From NCBI GenBank assembly GCA_963823105.1, contig CAWGKC010000017.1, positions 434,001 to 498,000 of the forward strand: 64,000 nucleotides of DNA, read 5' to 3'. The notes under the pieces were generated by a model. The model was not told the DNA's origin, did no database searches, and worked only from the letters and a program-made list of their open reading frames with translations. How positions within the stretch are numbered: position 1 is the first letter of the stretch; each line of letters opens with the position of its first letter. Below are positions 35,955 through 45,653 of this stretch, piece by piece. The translations under genes were made by a program, and so were the position numbers. This DNA is from JAJYKC01 sp963823105 (GTDB lineage: Bacteria; Acidobacteriota; Terriglobia; Bryobacterales; Bryobacteraceae).

Positions 35955-36039
35955 GAAATTCGAGTATACGGCGGGAACGGGACCGATTGCAAGAGGGGTT
36001 GCCGCGGCGGAGTGGGATCTGCCACACTCGAATTTCATG
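35952..36039. repeat. Perfect 14-bp inverted repeat ending in two divergent start codons
   Basis: ACTCGAATTTCATG occurs at 36026-36039 on the plus strand and at 35965-35952 on the minus strand. In each case the terminal ATG is the start of a divergent reading frame (the DUF3108 protein and the aroF leader). Between the arms, TTGC-type -35 boxes with the same 18-base spacing face outward on both sides. Confidence 0.7.
35963..35992 (-). promoter_or_regulatory. Promoter of the aroF leader transcript
   Basis: On the minus strand TTGCAA (35992-35987), an 18-base spacer, then TATACT (35968-35963). The start of transcription is expected 6-9 bases after the -10 box, that is at 35957-35954, at the leader peptide ATG (35954). 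Confidence 0.6.
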
Positions 36040-36834
36040 CGAAGTTCACACTCGGGAGCCCGGGCGGCGGTTTGTGCGCTCCTGATGTTTCCCCAAAGCC
36101 ACGCGGCTGCCCGGCCGGATGGGGACACCTTCACGGCGAACGGAGGGTCACCGGCGGGAACGGAGACGCTCGATTTCGCGATCGAATGGCGGTTGTTCAG
36201 CGCGGGAACGGCGAAATTGAAATCGACGCCGGAGGGGGCGGAGGACAAAGGGAAGTGGCGGTCCAGCCTGCATTTGGAATCGGCGGGGGTGATCGCGGCG
36301 TTTTACAAACTGGCCGATCAATACGACGTGCATCTGGAGGATGGTTTCTGCGCCACCAGCAGCGTCTTCTCGGCGCAGGAAGGGAAGCGCAACCGCGAGA
36401 CGAGAGTGGCTTACGACCGGACGAAAGGGCGGGCGACATACGTCGAGAAAGATGTGACGAAGAACACCATTCTGCACGCGGGACAGACGGACACGCCGGT
36501 CTGCGTCAGCGACGTGGTGGGAGCGCTGTACCGGCTGCGGACGATGAAGCTGGACCCCGGGCAGACGGTGCGGCTGGCGATTTCCGACGGCAAGAAGGCA
36601 GCGCAGGTGAGGGTGGAGGCGCGCGACCGCGAGGACGTGGAAACGAAGTTGGGTAAGTTCAAGACGGTGCATTACGACGTGAACATCTTCAATGGCGTTT
36701 TGTTCAGCCGGCGGGCGCAGGTGGAGGTGTGGCTGAGCGACGATGCGCGGAGGCTTCCGGTGCAACTTCGGGTCCACTTGCCGATCGTGATCGGGACAAT
36801 CACATTACAATTGGAGAAGGAACAAAAATCGTAA
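36037..36834 (+). CDS. DUF3108 secreted protein
   Basis: A 265-residue exported protein with a signal peptide ending near SHAAAR, then a beta-rich DUF3108 domain: LDFAIEWRLFSAGTAKLK, AAFYKLADQYDVHLE, ETRVAYDRTKGRATYVE and AQVEVWLSDDARRLPVQLR. The family is periplasmic and of unknown function. The ATG at 36037 is chosen because the signal peptide starts there; an upstream frame to 35953 is open but overlaps the leader region. It is 10 bases before the next gene, so the two form an operon. Confidence 0.8.
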   Translation: MRSSHSGARAAVCALLMFPQSHAAARPDGDTFTANGGSPAGTETLDFAIEWRLFSAGTAKLKSTPEGAEDKGKWRSSLHLESAGVIAAFYKLADQYDVHLEDGFCATSSVFSAQEGKRNRETRVAYDRTKGRATYVEKDVTKNTILHAGQTDTPVCVSDVVGALYRLRTMKLDPGQTVRLAISDGKKAAQVRVEARDREDVETKLGKFKTVHYDVNIFNGVLFSRRAQVEVWLSDDARRLPVQLRVHLPIVIGTITLQLEKEQKS

Positions 36835-36844
36835 GAGGCGTGCG

Positions 36845-38008
36845 ATGCGGATTTTGCGATTATGCCCGTTGATGTTGGTGTTTGCGGCGATGGCGCCGGC
36901 GGCGGGGCCGAGTAATAGCCTGACTGTGGCGCAACTGACGGCGTTTATCAAGTCGTCGGTAGAGTTAAAGCAACAGGACAAACAAGTTGTCCTGTATTTG
37001 AAGACGGTGAAGCTGAGCGAGCAATTGGACGACCGGACGGTGGAGGAATACCAGGGGCTGGGCGTCGGGCCGAAGACGCTGGCGGAGTTGGAGCATTTGC
37101 GGGACGAATCGGCGACGTTGAGGAAAGCGCCGCCTCCTCCGGCGGAGAAGCCACCCCCGACGCCCGCGCCACCGCCGGATTCGATCACGCAGGGAAAGAT
37201 CATCGACGCGGCGCGCGAGTACGCGTTGAGTTACACGAAGCAGTTGCCCAACTTCTTATGCGCGCAGGTGACGCGGCGGTATTGGGATCCGGCGAGTTCG
37301 GGAAGCTGGGGGCAGTTGGACACGATCACGCAGAAGCTGAGTTATTACGATCAGCAGGAACACTACGACATGATCAGCGTGTCGGGACGTGGAAACGACG
37401 ACCCGCCCCTGAGCACTCTAGGCGGAGTGACGTCATCGGGCGAATTCGGATCGCAGATGAAGGAGATTTTCGATCCAGGGTCGCACGCCGATTTTTCGTG
37501 GGATCACTGGGGGAAGCTGCGTACTAAGATCCAGTTCGTGTTCGCTTACCGGGTGCCGCAACAATACTCGCATTACCGGATGACTTATAACAATACGATG
37601 GAGATCGTGCCTGGGTATCAGGGGTTGATTTATATCGACAAGGATACGGGGTTGATTTCGCGATTGACGCTGGAGCCGGTGAATATTCCTTCGACGTTTC
37701 CTGTGCTGAGCGCGAAGACGACGCTCGATTACGACTACGCGGAGATCGGGGACAGCCAATTTCTGCTGCCGCTGCGAGCGCAGTTGATCTCGACGCAAAA
37801 CACGCCGCAGTATGCGAGGCTGAGCACGCGCAACGACATCGAATTCCGCTTGTACCGGAAGTTCGGAGCGGAGGCGAAGATCACGTTCGCCCCCGACGCG
37901 CTTCCCGACGACAAGGTGAAGGAAGAGCCGGCGGACAACGGGACGGCGCCGGTGACGAAGCCCGTGACGAAGCCGCAAGCGCCGGGGCAAACGAAGCCGC
38001 CGCAGTAG
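36845..38008 (+). CDS. Secreted hypothetical protein of acidobacterial type
   Basis: A 387-residue exported protein: a signal peptide (cleavage near APAAGP), a helical N-terminal domain of about 80 residues (LTVAQLTAFIKSSVELKQQDKQVVLYLK, LGVGPKTLAELEHL, HhH-like), a Pro-rich linker (110-130), a beta-rich domain with LPNFLCAQVTRRYWDP and YQGLIYIDKDTGLISRLTLEP, and a Pro/Lys-rich tail. I recognise this as a common Solibacteres/Acidobacteria hypothetical but know no function. It is cotranscribed with the DUF3108 gene. Confidence 0.7.
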   Translation: MRILRLCPLMLVFAAMAPAAGPSNSLTVAQLTAFIKSSVELKQQDKQVVLYLKTVKLSEQLDDRTVEEYQGLGVGPKTLAELEHLRDESATLRKAPPPPAEKPPPTPAPPPDSITQGKIIDAAREYALSYTKQLPNFLCAQVTRRYWDPASSGSWGQLDTITQKLSYYDQQEHYDMISVSGRGNDDPPLSTLGGVTSSGEFGSQMKEIFDPGSHADFSWDHWGKLRTKIQFVFAYRVPQQYSHYRMTYNNTMEIVPGYQGLIYIDKDTGLISRLTLEPVNIPSTFPVLSAKTTLDYDYAEIGDSQFLLPLRAQLISTQNTPQYARLSTRNDIEFRLYRKFGAEAKITFAPDALPDDKVKEEPADNGTAPVTKPVTKPQAPGQTKPPQ

Positions 38009-38051
38009 CTGCGCCAGCCGAGCATCTGGGCTTGGGGGGTATCATGAAGGG

Positions 38052-38285
38052 GTGAATCTCACTATTGACTTGGATCGCGAAGAGGATGGCCGTTGGATCG
38101 GAGAAGCTGTTGAGCTTCCGGGCGTGATGTGTTACAGCCAGACGCGGGATGAAGCGATCAGCAACGCCGAACGCTTGGCGATCGAGGTGATCGCAGACCG
38201 TATCGCTCACGGCGAGCTTCCTTCGTCGGCGCTCGCAGTTTCCTTGAGGCTGGACAGCAAGGTTTCACCGCTGCGGCGGCTATGA
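38052..38285 (+). CDS. HicB-like antitoxin, no partner recognised
   Basis: A 77-residue HicB-fold protein: LTIDLDREEDGRWIGEAVELPGVMCYSQTRDEAISNAERLAIEVIADRI. The start is GTG at 38052. Family members of this type are normally followed by hicA on the same strand. Here the next 150 bases hold no HicA frame in that direction, and the last 15 residues diverge from the family, so the end of the gene and its partner may have been lost. Confidence 0.65.
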   Translation: MNLTIDLDREEDGRWIGEAVELPGVMCYSQTRDEAISNAERLAIEVIADRIAHGELPSSALAVSLRLDSKVSPLRRL

Positions 38286-38922
38286 TGACGTGGCTGTGCA
38301 GCGGCACTTTGAGGATGGATCCATCGCCGGGCATTCCGGAGCGTTCAACAACGAACCGCACGCCAGCATGGCGGACTGCGATAAGTTGATTCTTGGACGG
38401 CAATTCGGACGCAGTAATACTTCAACGATTTTTATGGGCGCGTAACATTGTTACGCCAACGATACGTTCGCAAGGAAGCCGCTACTGTTTCTGCTTTGCC
38501 GCTCCGATCCGACTTACTTTCCTTCCTTCTTTCCTTTGTTTCCACTTATAGTGCAACGTTGCTTTTTTACGAAGATCAAAAACCCGTTCAGGTAACCTTG
38601 AAACGGGATAGGGGCCGCGTCAAACGCGAGCGGCCAGCGCCCACCTTTTAGCATTCGCGATCTCCAGTGCCTAGGTTGGAGTCCGCTTAGCGAAGGGCTA
38701 CGAAGATGATCAGTCGTGCCCCCTCTTGGTTAGACAATAGCGCGAGGGGTGGAAAAAGCGAGGGGCGGATTTCGCGAATGGCGTATAAAGTATTGAAGAA
38801 TAAGGGAAAGAAATATTTTTGGCGGCCGTGACTGGCAATTCGGAGGGGATCGTGGGGGCGGCGGCACGACTTCAATGGGTCCGGCTACTTTCCGAAGGGA
38901 CACTTCCTGACGCGGACGGCTG
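38286..38922. other. 637-bp region without a recognisable gene, several hairpins
   Basis: It is more A/T-rich than its surroundings and has no credible coding frame. It contains a 17-base palindrome (38440-38456), two adjacent hairpins (38583-38607 with CCCGTT/AACGGG, and 38613-38635 with GGCCGC/GCGGCC) and a wider one (38720-38749, CCCCTC/GAGGGG). A small RNA or an old mobile-element scar is possible. Confidence 0.4.
38440..38456. repeat. Perfect palindrome GCGTAAC-ATT-GTTACGC
   Basis: Seven-base arms with a three-base centre, in noncoding DNA. The symmetry is that of an operator for a dimeric regulator, or a small hairpin; no adjacent gene decides between them. Confidence 0.5.
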
Positions 38923-41544
38923 CTACGGCGCTAGGGTCTCTGCCAGCTCGGTCCGAAAATTCGCCGCTTTGTCCGGTTGACTCAACGCGTCGTATATTGT
39001 CGCGAGGTCCTGGCGCGCGGATTTAAGCCACGTCACCGACGGGCTGGTTTGTTTCGTGAGAATTCGATAACCGGCGAGGGAATGTTCTTCCGCTTCGGCG
39101 TAGCGCTTCTGACGGACCAGGGCGCGGCCGAGCTTGATCTGCGCGATGCCGGTATAGAGGTGATCCTCCGAAAGCGCCGCGGTAAAGCGCGCGATCACGT
39201 CACGGTAAATCCGCTCGGCGCGAGCGTAATCCTTTCTGTCCAGGTAGACGCTGGCCAGATTCGAAAGGGACAGGGCGTACAAGTAGTGACGTTCGCCATA
39301 GGCGGCCTTGTAGATATCGGACATGCGGCGGAACTGGGACTCGGCCTCTTTCAATCGACCGCGCTGCAGGGCGACGCTGGCCAATTCATTCAGGACGCCG
39401 GCGACACGGGGGCTTAGTGGGCCATAAGAGCGCTCCTGAATGGCGAGCGCACGCTCCAGCAAGTTTACCGCTTCGTCGAAGCGGTTCTCGCGAATGAGGG
39501 CGCGGCCCAGCATGGTCAGGTTGGAGGCCGTTTCGGGGTTGTCGGCGCCGAACCAAGAGGTATCGATGGCGAGGGCCTGGCGGTAAAGCCGTTCGGCTTC
39601 GGAGTAGTCGCCGCGCTCATAGCGGACGGCTCCGAGGTTGACGAGGTCGGCGGCGACAAGAGGGTGGTGGTCCCCGAAGAGTTGGCGATGGAGGGACATG
39701 GCGCGGCGGCTGAGAGCGTCGCAGGCGTCGTAATTGCCGGCGTAGAATTGCGTGTCGGCGAGCTCCTTAAAACTGGCGGCAAGATCGGGCGCGGCCGATT
39801 CCATGCCGGATTGGAGCCGGATGGCTTCCTGGAGGACGGGAATGGCTTTACTGTAAGCGCCGCGGGCCTCGAGCACCTTCCCGAGGGCGGCGGTGGCTTT
39901 GGCGACGGCCCCGATATCCCGCGGGCGAGCTTGCGAGGTTTTCGCTAGCGCCTCGCGAACTAAGCGCTCGGCCTCGTCGAGGCGAGCTTGATCGACGCGA
40001 AGGAGGCCGAGCGCAACGAGACTCTCGGCGACGGCGGGATCGCCGGGGCCGAAGAGAGACCGGCGCTGTTTAAGAGCGGCGCTCAACAGGGGATCCGCGC
40101 GGTCCGGGTCGCCCAGCTTGCGGTAGATGTCGCCGAGGGTTTGGTAGATCTCGGCGCGCTCCTCGGGGTCGCGTTGGAGGGACTGCGCTTCGCGGACGCC
40201 GCGGTCGATGAGCGTGACGACGCGGAGGCCATCGGAAGGCGCGGCCGAGCTATCGCCGCCTTCAAACAGATTGAGCATGAACCGCTGAACGCGCTGCGTG
40301 CGGGCGGCCGCGGCGAGAGTGGCGTTTCGCGCCGCAGTCAAGCGGACGGTGAAGAAAGCGACCAGGGCGACGATCGTGACAAGCACGAGCAGCGAGGCGT
40401 AGATGGGGCGCCGGTTTCGACGGACGAACTTTCCGCAGCGGTAGCGAACGGTGTCGAGCCGGGCCTCGAGAGGCTCGTGTCGAACGTAATGATCGACGTC
40501 GCGGATGAGGGCCTCGACGGAACGGTACCGGCGCGCGGGGTCCTTATGGATGGCGGTGAGACAGAGAACATCGAGGTCGGCCCATCCGCTCTTACTCAGC
40601 GCGAAGGGAGGCGAGGCGGCGACGGAAGAGGGTTTCGCCGCGTCCTGTGCGACGATCATCCGCTCCGCTTCCCCGGGCGTGCGATTCGAGAGGTCCAGGG
40701 GAAGGCGGCCGGTGAGCAATTCGTAGAGAACGACGCCGAGGGAATAGACATCGGTGAAGACTCCGATGGGTGCGCCAAGGATCTGTTCGGGCGCGGCGTA
40801 GGCCGGAGTCATGAGCCGAACCGCGGTACGCGTGGAGTCGGCGGGCCGGTCGAGATTATCCAGATGCCTGGCGATGCCGAAGTCGAGCAACCGCACGCTT
40901 CCGTCGGGCTTTACGAAAATATTGGACGGCTTCAGATCGCGGTGGATGACGGCATTGGCGTGCGCGTACCGCACCGCCTCGCAGACATCGCGAAAGAGGC
41001 GGAGCCGTTCGGCGAGCGGGGATTCGTTGGTCCGGCAGTAAGCGGTGATGGGCGCGCCGTCGACGAATTCCATGGCGAACCAGGGCGTTCCATCGGGGAG
41101 GGTGTCGGCGTCGTAAAGCCGCGCGATGGAAGGATGGTTCAGTTGCGCGAGCGTGCGTTGCTCCTCGGCGAAGCGAGCGCGGCGGGAGGAGGAGAGCCAC
41201 GCATCGCGAAGGAATTTGATCGCGACCCGATTGCCGAGATCTTCTCTTTCGGCGAGGAAGACGACGCCCATCCCACCTTCCCCGAGGATTTTCCCGAGAC
41301 GGTACGGTCCGATTTCGCGGGGACCGGCGGTAGCTGCGCCGAATAGGCGTTGGGCAAGGCCGGCGACGCCATCGTCGAGAAGGGGGGCGCCTTGCGCGTC
41401 GGCTTCGAGCATCCCGAGGACTTCGGCGGCGAGCTCGCCGTCCTCACCACAGGCGGCGCTCAGGAAGGGCCCCTGTGCGGCGGACGGCAGATCGGCGGCG
41501 GAGTGGAACAACGTTTGGATTCGACTTAGGCGGGCGGCGTCCAT
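38923..41544 (-). CDS. Ser/Thr protein kinase with C-terminal TPR domain
   Basis: An 873-residue membrane-anchored kinase. Residues 1-75 are a helical prefix; the kinase domain (about 80-345) has GEGGMGVVF, the VAIKF lysine, HRDLKPSN and LLDFGIARHL; a transmembrane helix follows near 385-410 (IYASLLVLVTIVALVAFF). The rest, about 450 residues, is ten or more TPRs of the kinesin-light-chain type (GDYSEAERLYRQALAID). It starts 11 bases after the ECF sigma gene on the same strand, the standard pairing in Acidobacteria, suggesting that the kinase controls or is transcribed with the sigma factor. The start at 41544 follows from the domain and the sigma gene boundary. Confidence 0.93.
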   Translation of the reverse strand: MDAARLSRIQTLFHSAADLPSAAQGPFLSAACGEDGELAAEVLGMLEADAQGAPLLDDGVAGLAQRLFGAATAGPREIGPYRLGKILGEGGMGVVFLAEREDLGNRVAIKFLRDAWLSSSRRARFAEEQRTLAQLNHPSIARLYDADTLPDGTPWFAMEFVDGAPITAYCRTNESPLAERLRLFRDVCEAVRYAHANAVIHRDLKPSNIFVKPDGSVRLLDFGIARHLDNLDRPADSTRTAVRLMTPAYAAPEQILGAPIGVFTDVYSLGVVLYELLTGRLPLDLSNRTPGEAERMIVAQDAAKPSSVAASPPFALSKSGWADLDVLCLTAIHKDPARRYRSVEALIRDVDHYVRHEPLEARLDTVRYRCGKFVRRNRRPIYASLLVLVTIVALVAFFTVRLTAARNATLAAAARTQRVQRFMLNLFEGGDSSAAPSDGLRVVTLIDRGVREAQSLQRDPEERAEIYQTLGDIYRKLGDPDRADPLLSAALKQRRSLFGPGDPAVAESLVALGLLRVDQARLDEAERLVREALAKTSQARPRDIGAVAKATAALGKVLEARGAYSKAIPVLQEAIRLQSGMESAAPDLAASFKELADTQFYAGNYDACDALSRRAMSLHRQLFGDHHPLVAADLVNLGAVRYERGDYSEAERLYRQALAIDTSWFGADNPETASNLTMLGRALIRENRFDEAVNLLERALAIQERSYGPLSPRVAGVLNELASVALQRGRLKEAESQFRRMSDIYKAAYGERHYLYALSLSNLASVYLDRKDYARAERIYRDVIARFTAALSEDHLYTGIAQIKLGRALVRQKRYAEAEEHSLAGYRILTKQTSPSVTWLKSARQDLATIYDALSQPDKAANFRTELAETLAP

Positions 41545-41555
41545 GCCACTTCCGG

Positions 41556-42137
41556 TTATCGCGTCCGGCGAAGGCGATGCGCCAGCCATGCCTTGGCGGC
41601 TCTCCAGTCGCGGAGGACGGTGGCGGGAGAAATCTGAAGCAACTCGGCGGTCTCGGCAACGTCGAGGCCTCCGAAGAAGCGGCTCTCGACCAACATTGCC
41701 TGGCGAGGCTCCATCTGTTCGAGTTCCCGCATGGCGTCCTCCAGCGCCAACAGGTCTTCTTCGCAAGAGGCGGCCTCGAGAGATCCATCGAAGGCGACGA
41801 AGACGGCTCCGGAACCCCGGGCGCGCTTGGATGCGTTGCGGCGCCGGGCGGCCTCGACCAACACCTGGCGCATGGCGCGGGCGGCGATCCGCTTAAAGTG
41901 GAGGCGGGAGGTGGTGGCCAGATGCGGCGAGTTGGCCAGCTTCAGCCAAGCCTCGTTGACTAACGCGGTGGGGCTGAGGCTTATATGAGGATCGCCGCGC
42001 TTGACTGAGGAAGCGAGGCGGCGCAACTCCTCGTAGGTGACGCTGAAAAGGTCGTCCAAAGCGCGGCGCTGTTCGATCGACGCGTCCAGCGGATAGAGCC
42101 TGGAAATCGTTTCCTTGGGAGTACTTCGCGTCCGCAT
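41556..42137 (-). CDS. ECF-type sigma factor, TIGR02999-like
   Basis: A 193-residue sigma-70 family factor. Region 2 is around residues 20-90 (LFSVTYEELRRLASSVKRGDP, LSPTALVNEAWLKLA, FKRIAARAMRQVLVEAARRR) and region 4 around 130-190 (QAMLVESRFFGGLDVAETAELLQISPATVLRDWRAAKAWL). No anti-sigma gene adjoins it; the TPR kinase downstream is the likely regulator. ATG at 42137 is preferred to TTG at 42155 because a GGGGG stretch precedes it at a suitable distance. The 180 bases upstream, to the RCC1 stop, hold no gene and should carry its promoter. Confidence 0.88.
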   Translation of the reverse strand: MRTRSTPKETISRLYPLDASIEQRRALDDLFSVTYEELRRLASSVKRGDPHISLSPTALVNEAWLKLANSPHLATTSRLHFKRIAARAMRQVLVEAARRRNASKRARGSGAVFVAFDGSLEAASCEEDLLALEDAMRELEQMEPRQAMLVESRFFGGLDVAETAELLQISPATVLRDWRAAKAWLAHRLRRTR

Positions 42138-42318
42138 GGCGGCAACCCCCGCCAATCTTCGCTACGCACCGGTTGGACAGATCGCGAAACGGGAGGGATT
42201 GGCGGAATGTTAGCACCTGGGGAGCGAACGGCGCAACGTCTAGAAGGTCCAGGACTCCGTGGAGTTCAGCCAAGTTGGCGGGCACCGTTTGGCGCGATGC
42301 CCGCGAAGACGGCCGTCA

Positions 42319-45300
42319 TTATGGGGCGGCGGGGATGGTGAGCAAGAACTGCGATTTCAGCGGAACGGTGCTGCTTGTTGGAAGCGGCCTGCCGAACTGG
42401 CCATAGGTGTTATTGCCCCACGCCCAGACCGTGCCGTCGCTCTGAACGGCGACGCTGTGCTCGCTTCCTCCCGCCGCTACAAGGCCGGTGGTCAGCTTCG
42501 CAACCTTGACTGGAACGGATTCGTTGGTGGTGTTGCCGTTCCCAAGTTGTCCGCTGGAGTTGAGGCCCCAGGCCCAGACGATGCCTGCGCTTTTGACGGC
42601 AATGCTGTGATTGTCGCCCGCGGCGATCGCCACCACTCCGGTGAGGCCGCTGGCGAGCACGATATTGGGCCTATAGCCGGTGCTGCCGTCGCCGAGTTGG
42701 CCGTAGCCGTTGTAGCCCCAACCCCACACAGTGCCATCGCTCTTCAAGGCGAGGCTGAAATACTGGCCGGCGGCGATCTTGAGGACGCCGGTCAGGCCGG
42801 CCACTTGCACGGCGTTGACGCGGTTGGTGAACGTGCCGTCGCCGAGTTGGCCATAGTTGTTCAAGCCCCAGGCCCACACGGTTCCGTCGCTCTTGAGGGC
42901 CAGGCTGTGATCGGCGCCGGCGGCAACGGCGATGACTCCGGTTAATCCGACGACGCGGACCGGACTGAGGCGTTGCGTGGTGGTCCCGTCGCCAAGTTCG
43001 CCATAGCCGTTATAGCCCCAAGCCCAAACGGTGCCGATCGACCTCAAAGCGAGGCTGTGGTATTGTCCGGCGGCGACTTGAGTGGCGCCGGTAAAGCCGG
43101 CGATGGCGGCGGGGCTGGGACGGTTGGTTTGCGTGCCGTCGCCGAGCTCGCCGTTGGCGTTGTAGCCCCACGACCAGACGGTTCCGGCGGTGGTGACGGC
43201 GAGGCCGTGGTACCAGCCCGCCGCGACTCCGGAGGCACCCGTAACTCCAGCCACCTTCACCGGAGACGACCGGTTCACGGTGGTCCCGTCGCCGAGTTCG
43301 CCATATTCGTTCTGGCCCGAGGCCAGGATCGTACCGTCTCCTTTGAGCGCCAGAGTATGCGCGGCCTTGGCGGTGACGAGGTTTGGAATCGTGCTGGGCG
43401 GAGGCCCGACGGGTAAGGGCACGCAGGCCTTTGTCGTGACGGGAATCAGAGCTGCCCGCGGTGGTGCCGTTGCCAAGCTGGCCATACGTGTTGTCACCCC
43501 ACGTCCAAATGGATCCGTTGCTCTGAATGGCGACGCTGTGGGCGCTGCCTCCGGCGACATGGGTTGCGGTGGACAGGTTGAGAACCTGGACCGGCGTGTC
43601 GTGATTGACGGTATTCCCGGTGCCCAACTGACCGCTGGAATTCAAGCCCATGGCCCAGACCGTTCCATCGCTTTTGACGGCGAGGCTGTGGTTGTCGCCG
43701 GCGGCGATGGCGACGACGCCGGTGAGTCCGCTGGCCTGCACGATACTCGGGCGGTAGCCGGTGCTGCCGTCGCCCAACTGGCCGTATCCATCGTAGCCCC
43801 AGCCCCAGACGGTGCCGTCGCTCTTTAGCGCGAGGCTGTCGTACTGGCCGGCGGCGATGGCGACGACGCCGGTCAAGTTCGCGACCTGAACGGCGTTGAC
43901 GCGGTTGGTGAGCGTGCCGTCCCCCAGTTGGCCGTAGTTATTCAGGCCCCAGGCCCACACGGTTCCGTCGCTCTTGAGGGCGAGACTATGATCGGCTCCG
44001 GCCGCAACGGCGGTGGCGCCGCTTAGCAATACCACTTGGACAGGAGTGAGGCGCTGTGTCGTGGTGCCGTCGCCAAGCTCGCCGTAGCCGTTGTAGCCCC
44101 AGGCCCACACGGTTCCGTCGCTCTTCAGGGCGAGGCTATGGTATTGGCCGCTCGCGGTGCCGGTGACGCCGGTGATTCCAGAGATGGAGAACGGGGTGGG
44201 ACGATTGTTTTGCGTCCCGTCGCCCAGTTCGCCGTTGACGTTGTAGCCCCAGTCCCACACTAGGTTGGTGGTGGAAGCGGTGACGCTGTGATACCAACCG
44301 GTGGAGACTTTCGCGATGCCCGACACTCTAGCGGCGACCGGAACCAGGCGATTGACGCTGGTGCCATCGCCTAATTCGCCGTTCTCGTTGCGCCCCCAGA
44401 CGCAGACGCTTCCGTTGGCTCTGAGTTCCAGGCTGTGCGTTTCGGTGGCTACGATCACGGTGGGCGAGAGGTTGCCGGCGGAGGCACCGGTGTCTACAGA
44501 AGCGGCCAGAACGGTTTCGCCGGTACGGGCGTTTGGACCGGATGGGCTGAACACGCCGGAGGCGGCGCCGGCGGACAGGGTATCCGCGGTGACGATGGCG
44601 ACTGCCCAGCCGGATTCGATGGCGACGGGCGTTCCGAGCAAAGCCATAGCGGCTTCTTGTGGAGGACGCGGTTACCTCTATCGAAGACGCAGCGACCTGA
44701 ACGGACCGGTTTTGGCGCGAGTTGCCGGGCCATTCCACTTGCGCGAGCGGCGCTCCATCGGAGAGGCGGCGCTCGACGCCGGCGTAGGCCGGGTCCGCGA
44801 CGCTCATTGGCCGCGGGGCGGATTCCGCCGTTTGATGCGCGGACGCTCCCCAGACCCAGATCGTTCCCTGTTGATCTTTCGCGTATCCGAGGCCCCCTAC
44901 TGTGGCGATCGACTCGATTCCGGCGAGGCCGCGCACTTGGACGGGAGCGGCGACGATGCGGCGAGGATCGCCGGGGACGATCTGGCTCCAGTTGGAACCA
45001 AACGCCCAGACGGCGCCGTCGGCGCGCAACGCGAGCGTGGACGCGGAACCGGCGGCAACGCGAACGACGTTCGTGAGACCGGCTACGGGTTGCGCGGTGG
45101 GCCGCGAGACGAAGTTGGCGTCGCCGCGTTGGCCTTGATCGTTCGCGCCCCAGGTCCACACCGATCCGTCCTGCTTCAAGGCGACCGAGTGGCGATTGCC
45201 GGCGGCGATGTCGATTACGCCGCTGAGGGTGTTCACTTCGACCCAACCGTTGTGGGCTTGCCTATCTCCAGCGCCAAGCTGTCCCTGGGTGTTATCGCCC

Positions 45301-45548
45301 CACGCCGACACGCGGCCTTGGCCCGTGAGAACCAATAGATGACCGCCGGTCTCGGGCAGCGCGAGTTTTTGGGCGCCGTCGATCGCGCCGATGGAGCCAA
45401 AGGAGTATCCGGATGTTCCGGCGCCGGGCTCCCGAAGCAGATAAATCTGGCCGGCGCGAGCGGGCGCGGCCGCCGCGAGCAACGAGAAAATGGACGCGCT
45501 GAAATAAGCGCAGGCCGCCAACGAATGAACTCCGCGATTTCTTGACAC
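42319..45548 (-). CDS. Secreted RCC1-repeat protein with two complete propellers, two frame breaks
   Basis: An exported protein of about 1075 residues. The GTG at 45548 follows a GGGAGGGG ribosome site and gives a signal peptide ending near APARAG. Three or four N-terminal RCC1-like repeats are followed by two blocks of seven repeats each (pattern HSLALKSDGTVWAWGYNGYGELGDGT), so each block can close one seven-bladed propeller. The frame shifts near 44636 and near 43456; conserved repeats continue after each shift, so indel errors are likely. Function is unknown; secreted RCC1 proteins are common in Acidobacteria and probably bind ligands at the surface. Confidence 0.82.
42370..44450. repeat. 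Tandem duplication of a seven-repeat RCC1 propeller, period about 1080 bp
   Basis: The seven repeats at about 43470-44450 and the seven at about 42370-43370 match unit for unit and in order. Corresponding sites are 1080-1081 bases apart (for example 44132 and 43051, 43981 and 42901). The unit copied is a whole propeller rather than a single blade. Confidence 0.75.
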
Positions 45549-45653
45549 GATTTTGCCCCTCCCAGGATGAATGCTGAACGTCTCTACCACGCATTGCGCA
45601 GAAAGGCGGGGAAAACCGTCACGCGGACGGCGAAAGCCAGTAAAATACCGATT

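Noticed and set aside
38158..38403. Minus-strand frame with VPLH and RFVVERSG stretches resembling a HicA core
   Set aside because: It lies antisense to and downstream of the HicB-like gene, whereas hicA should follow on the same strand. There is no GSH motif and no ribosome site, so the likeness is too weak to annotate.
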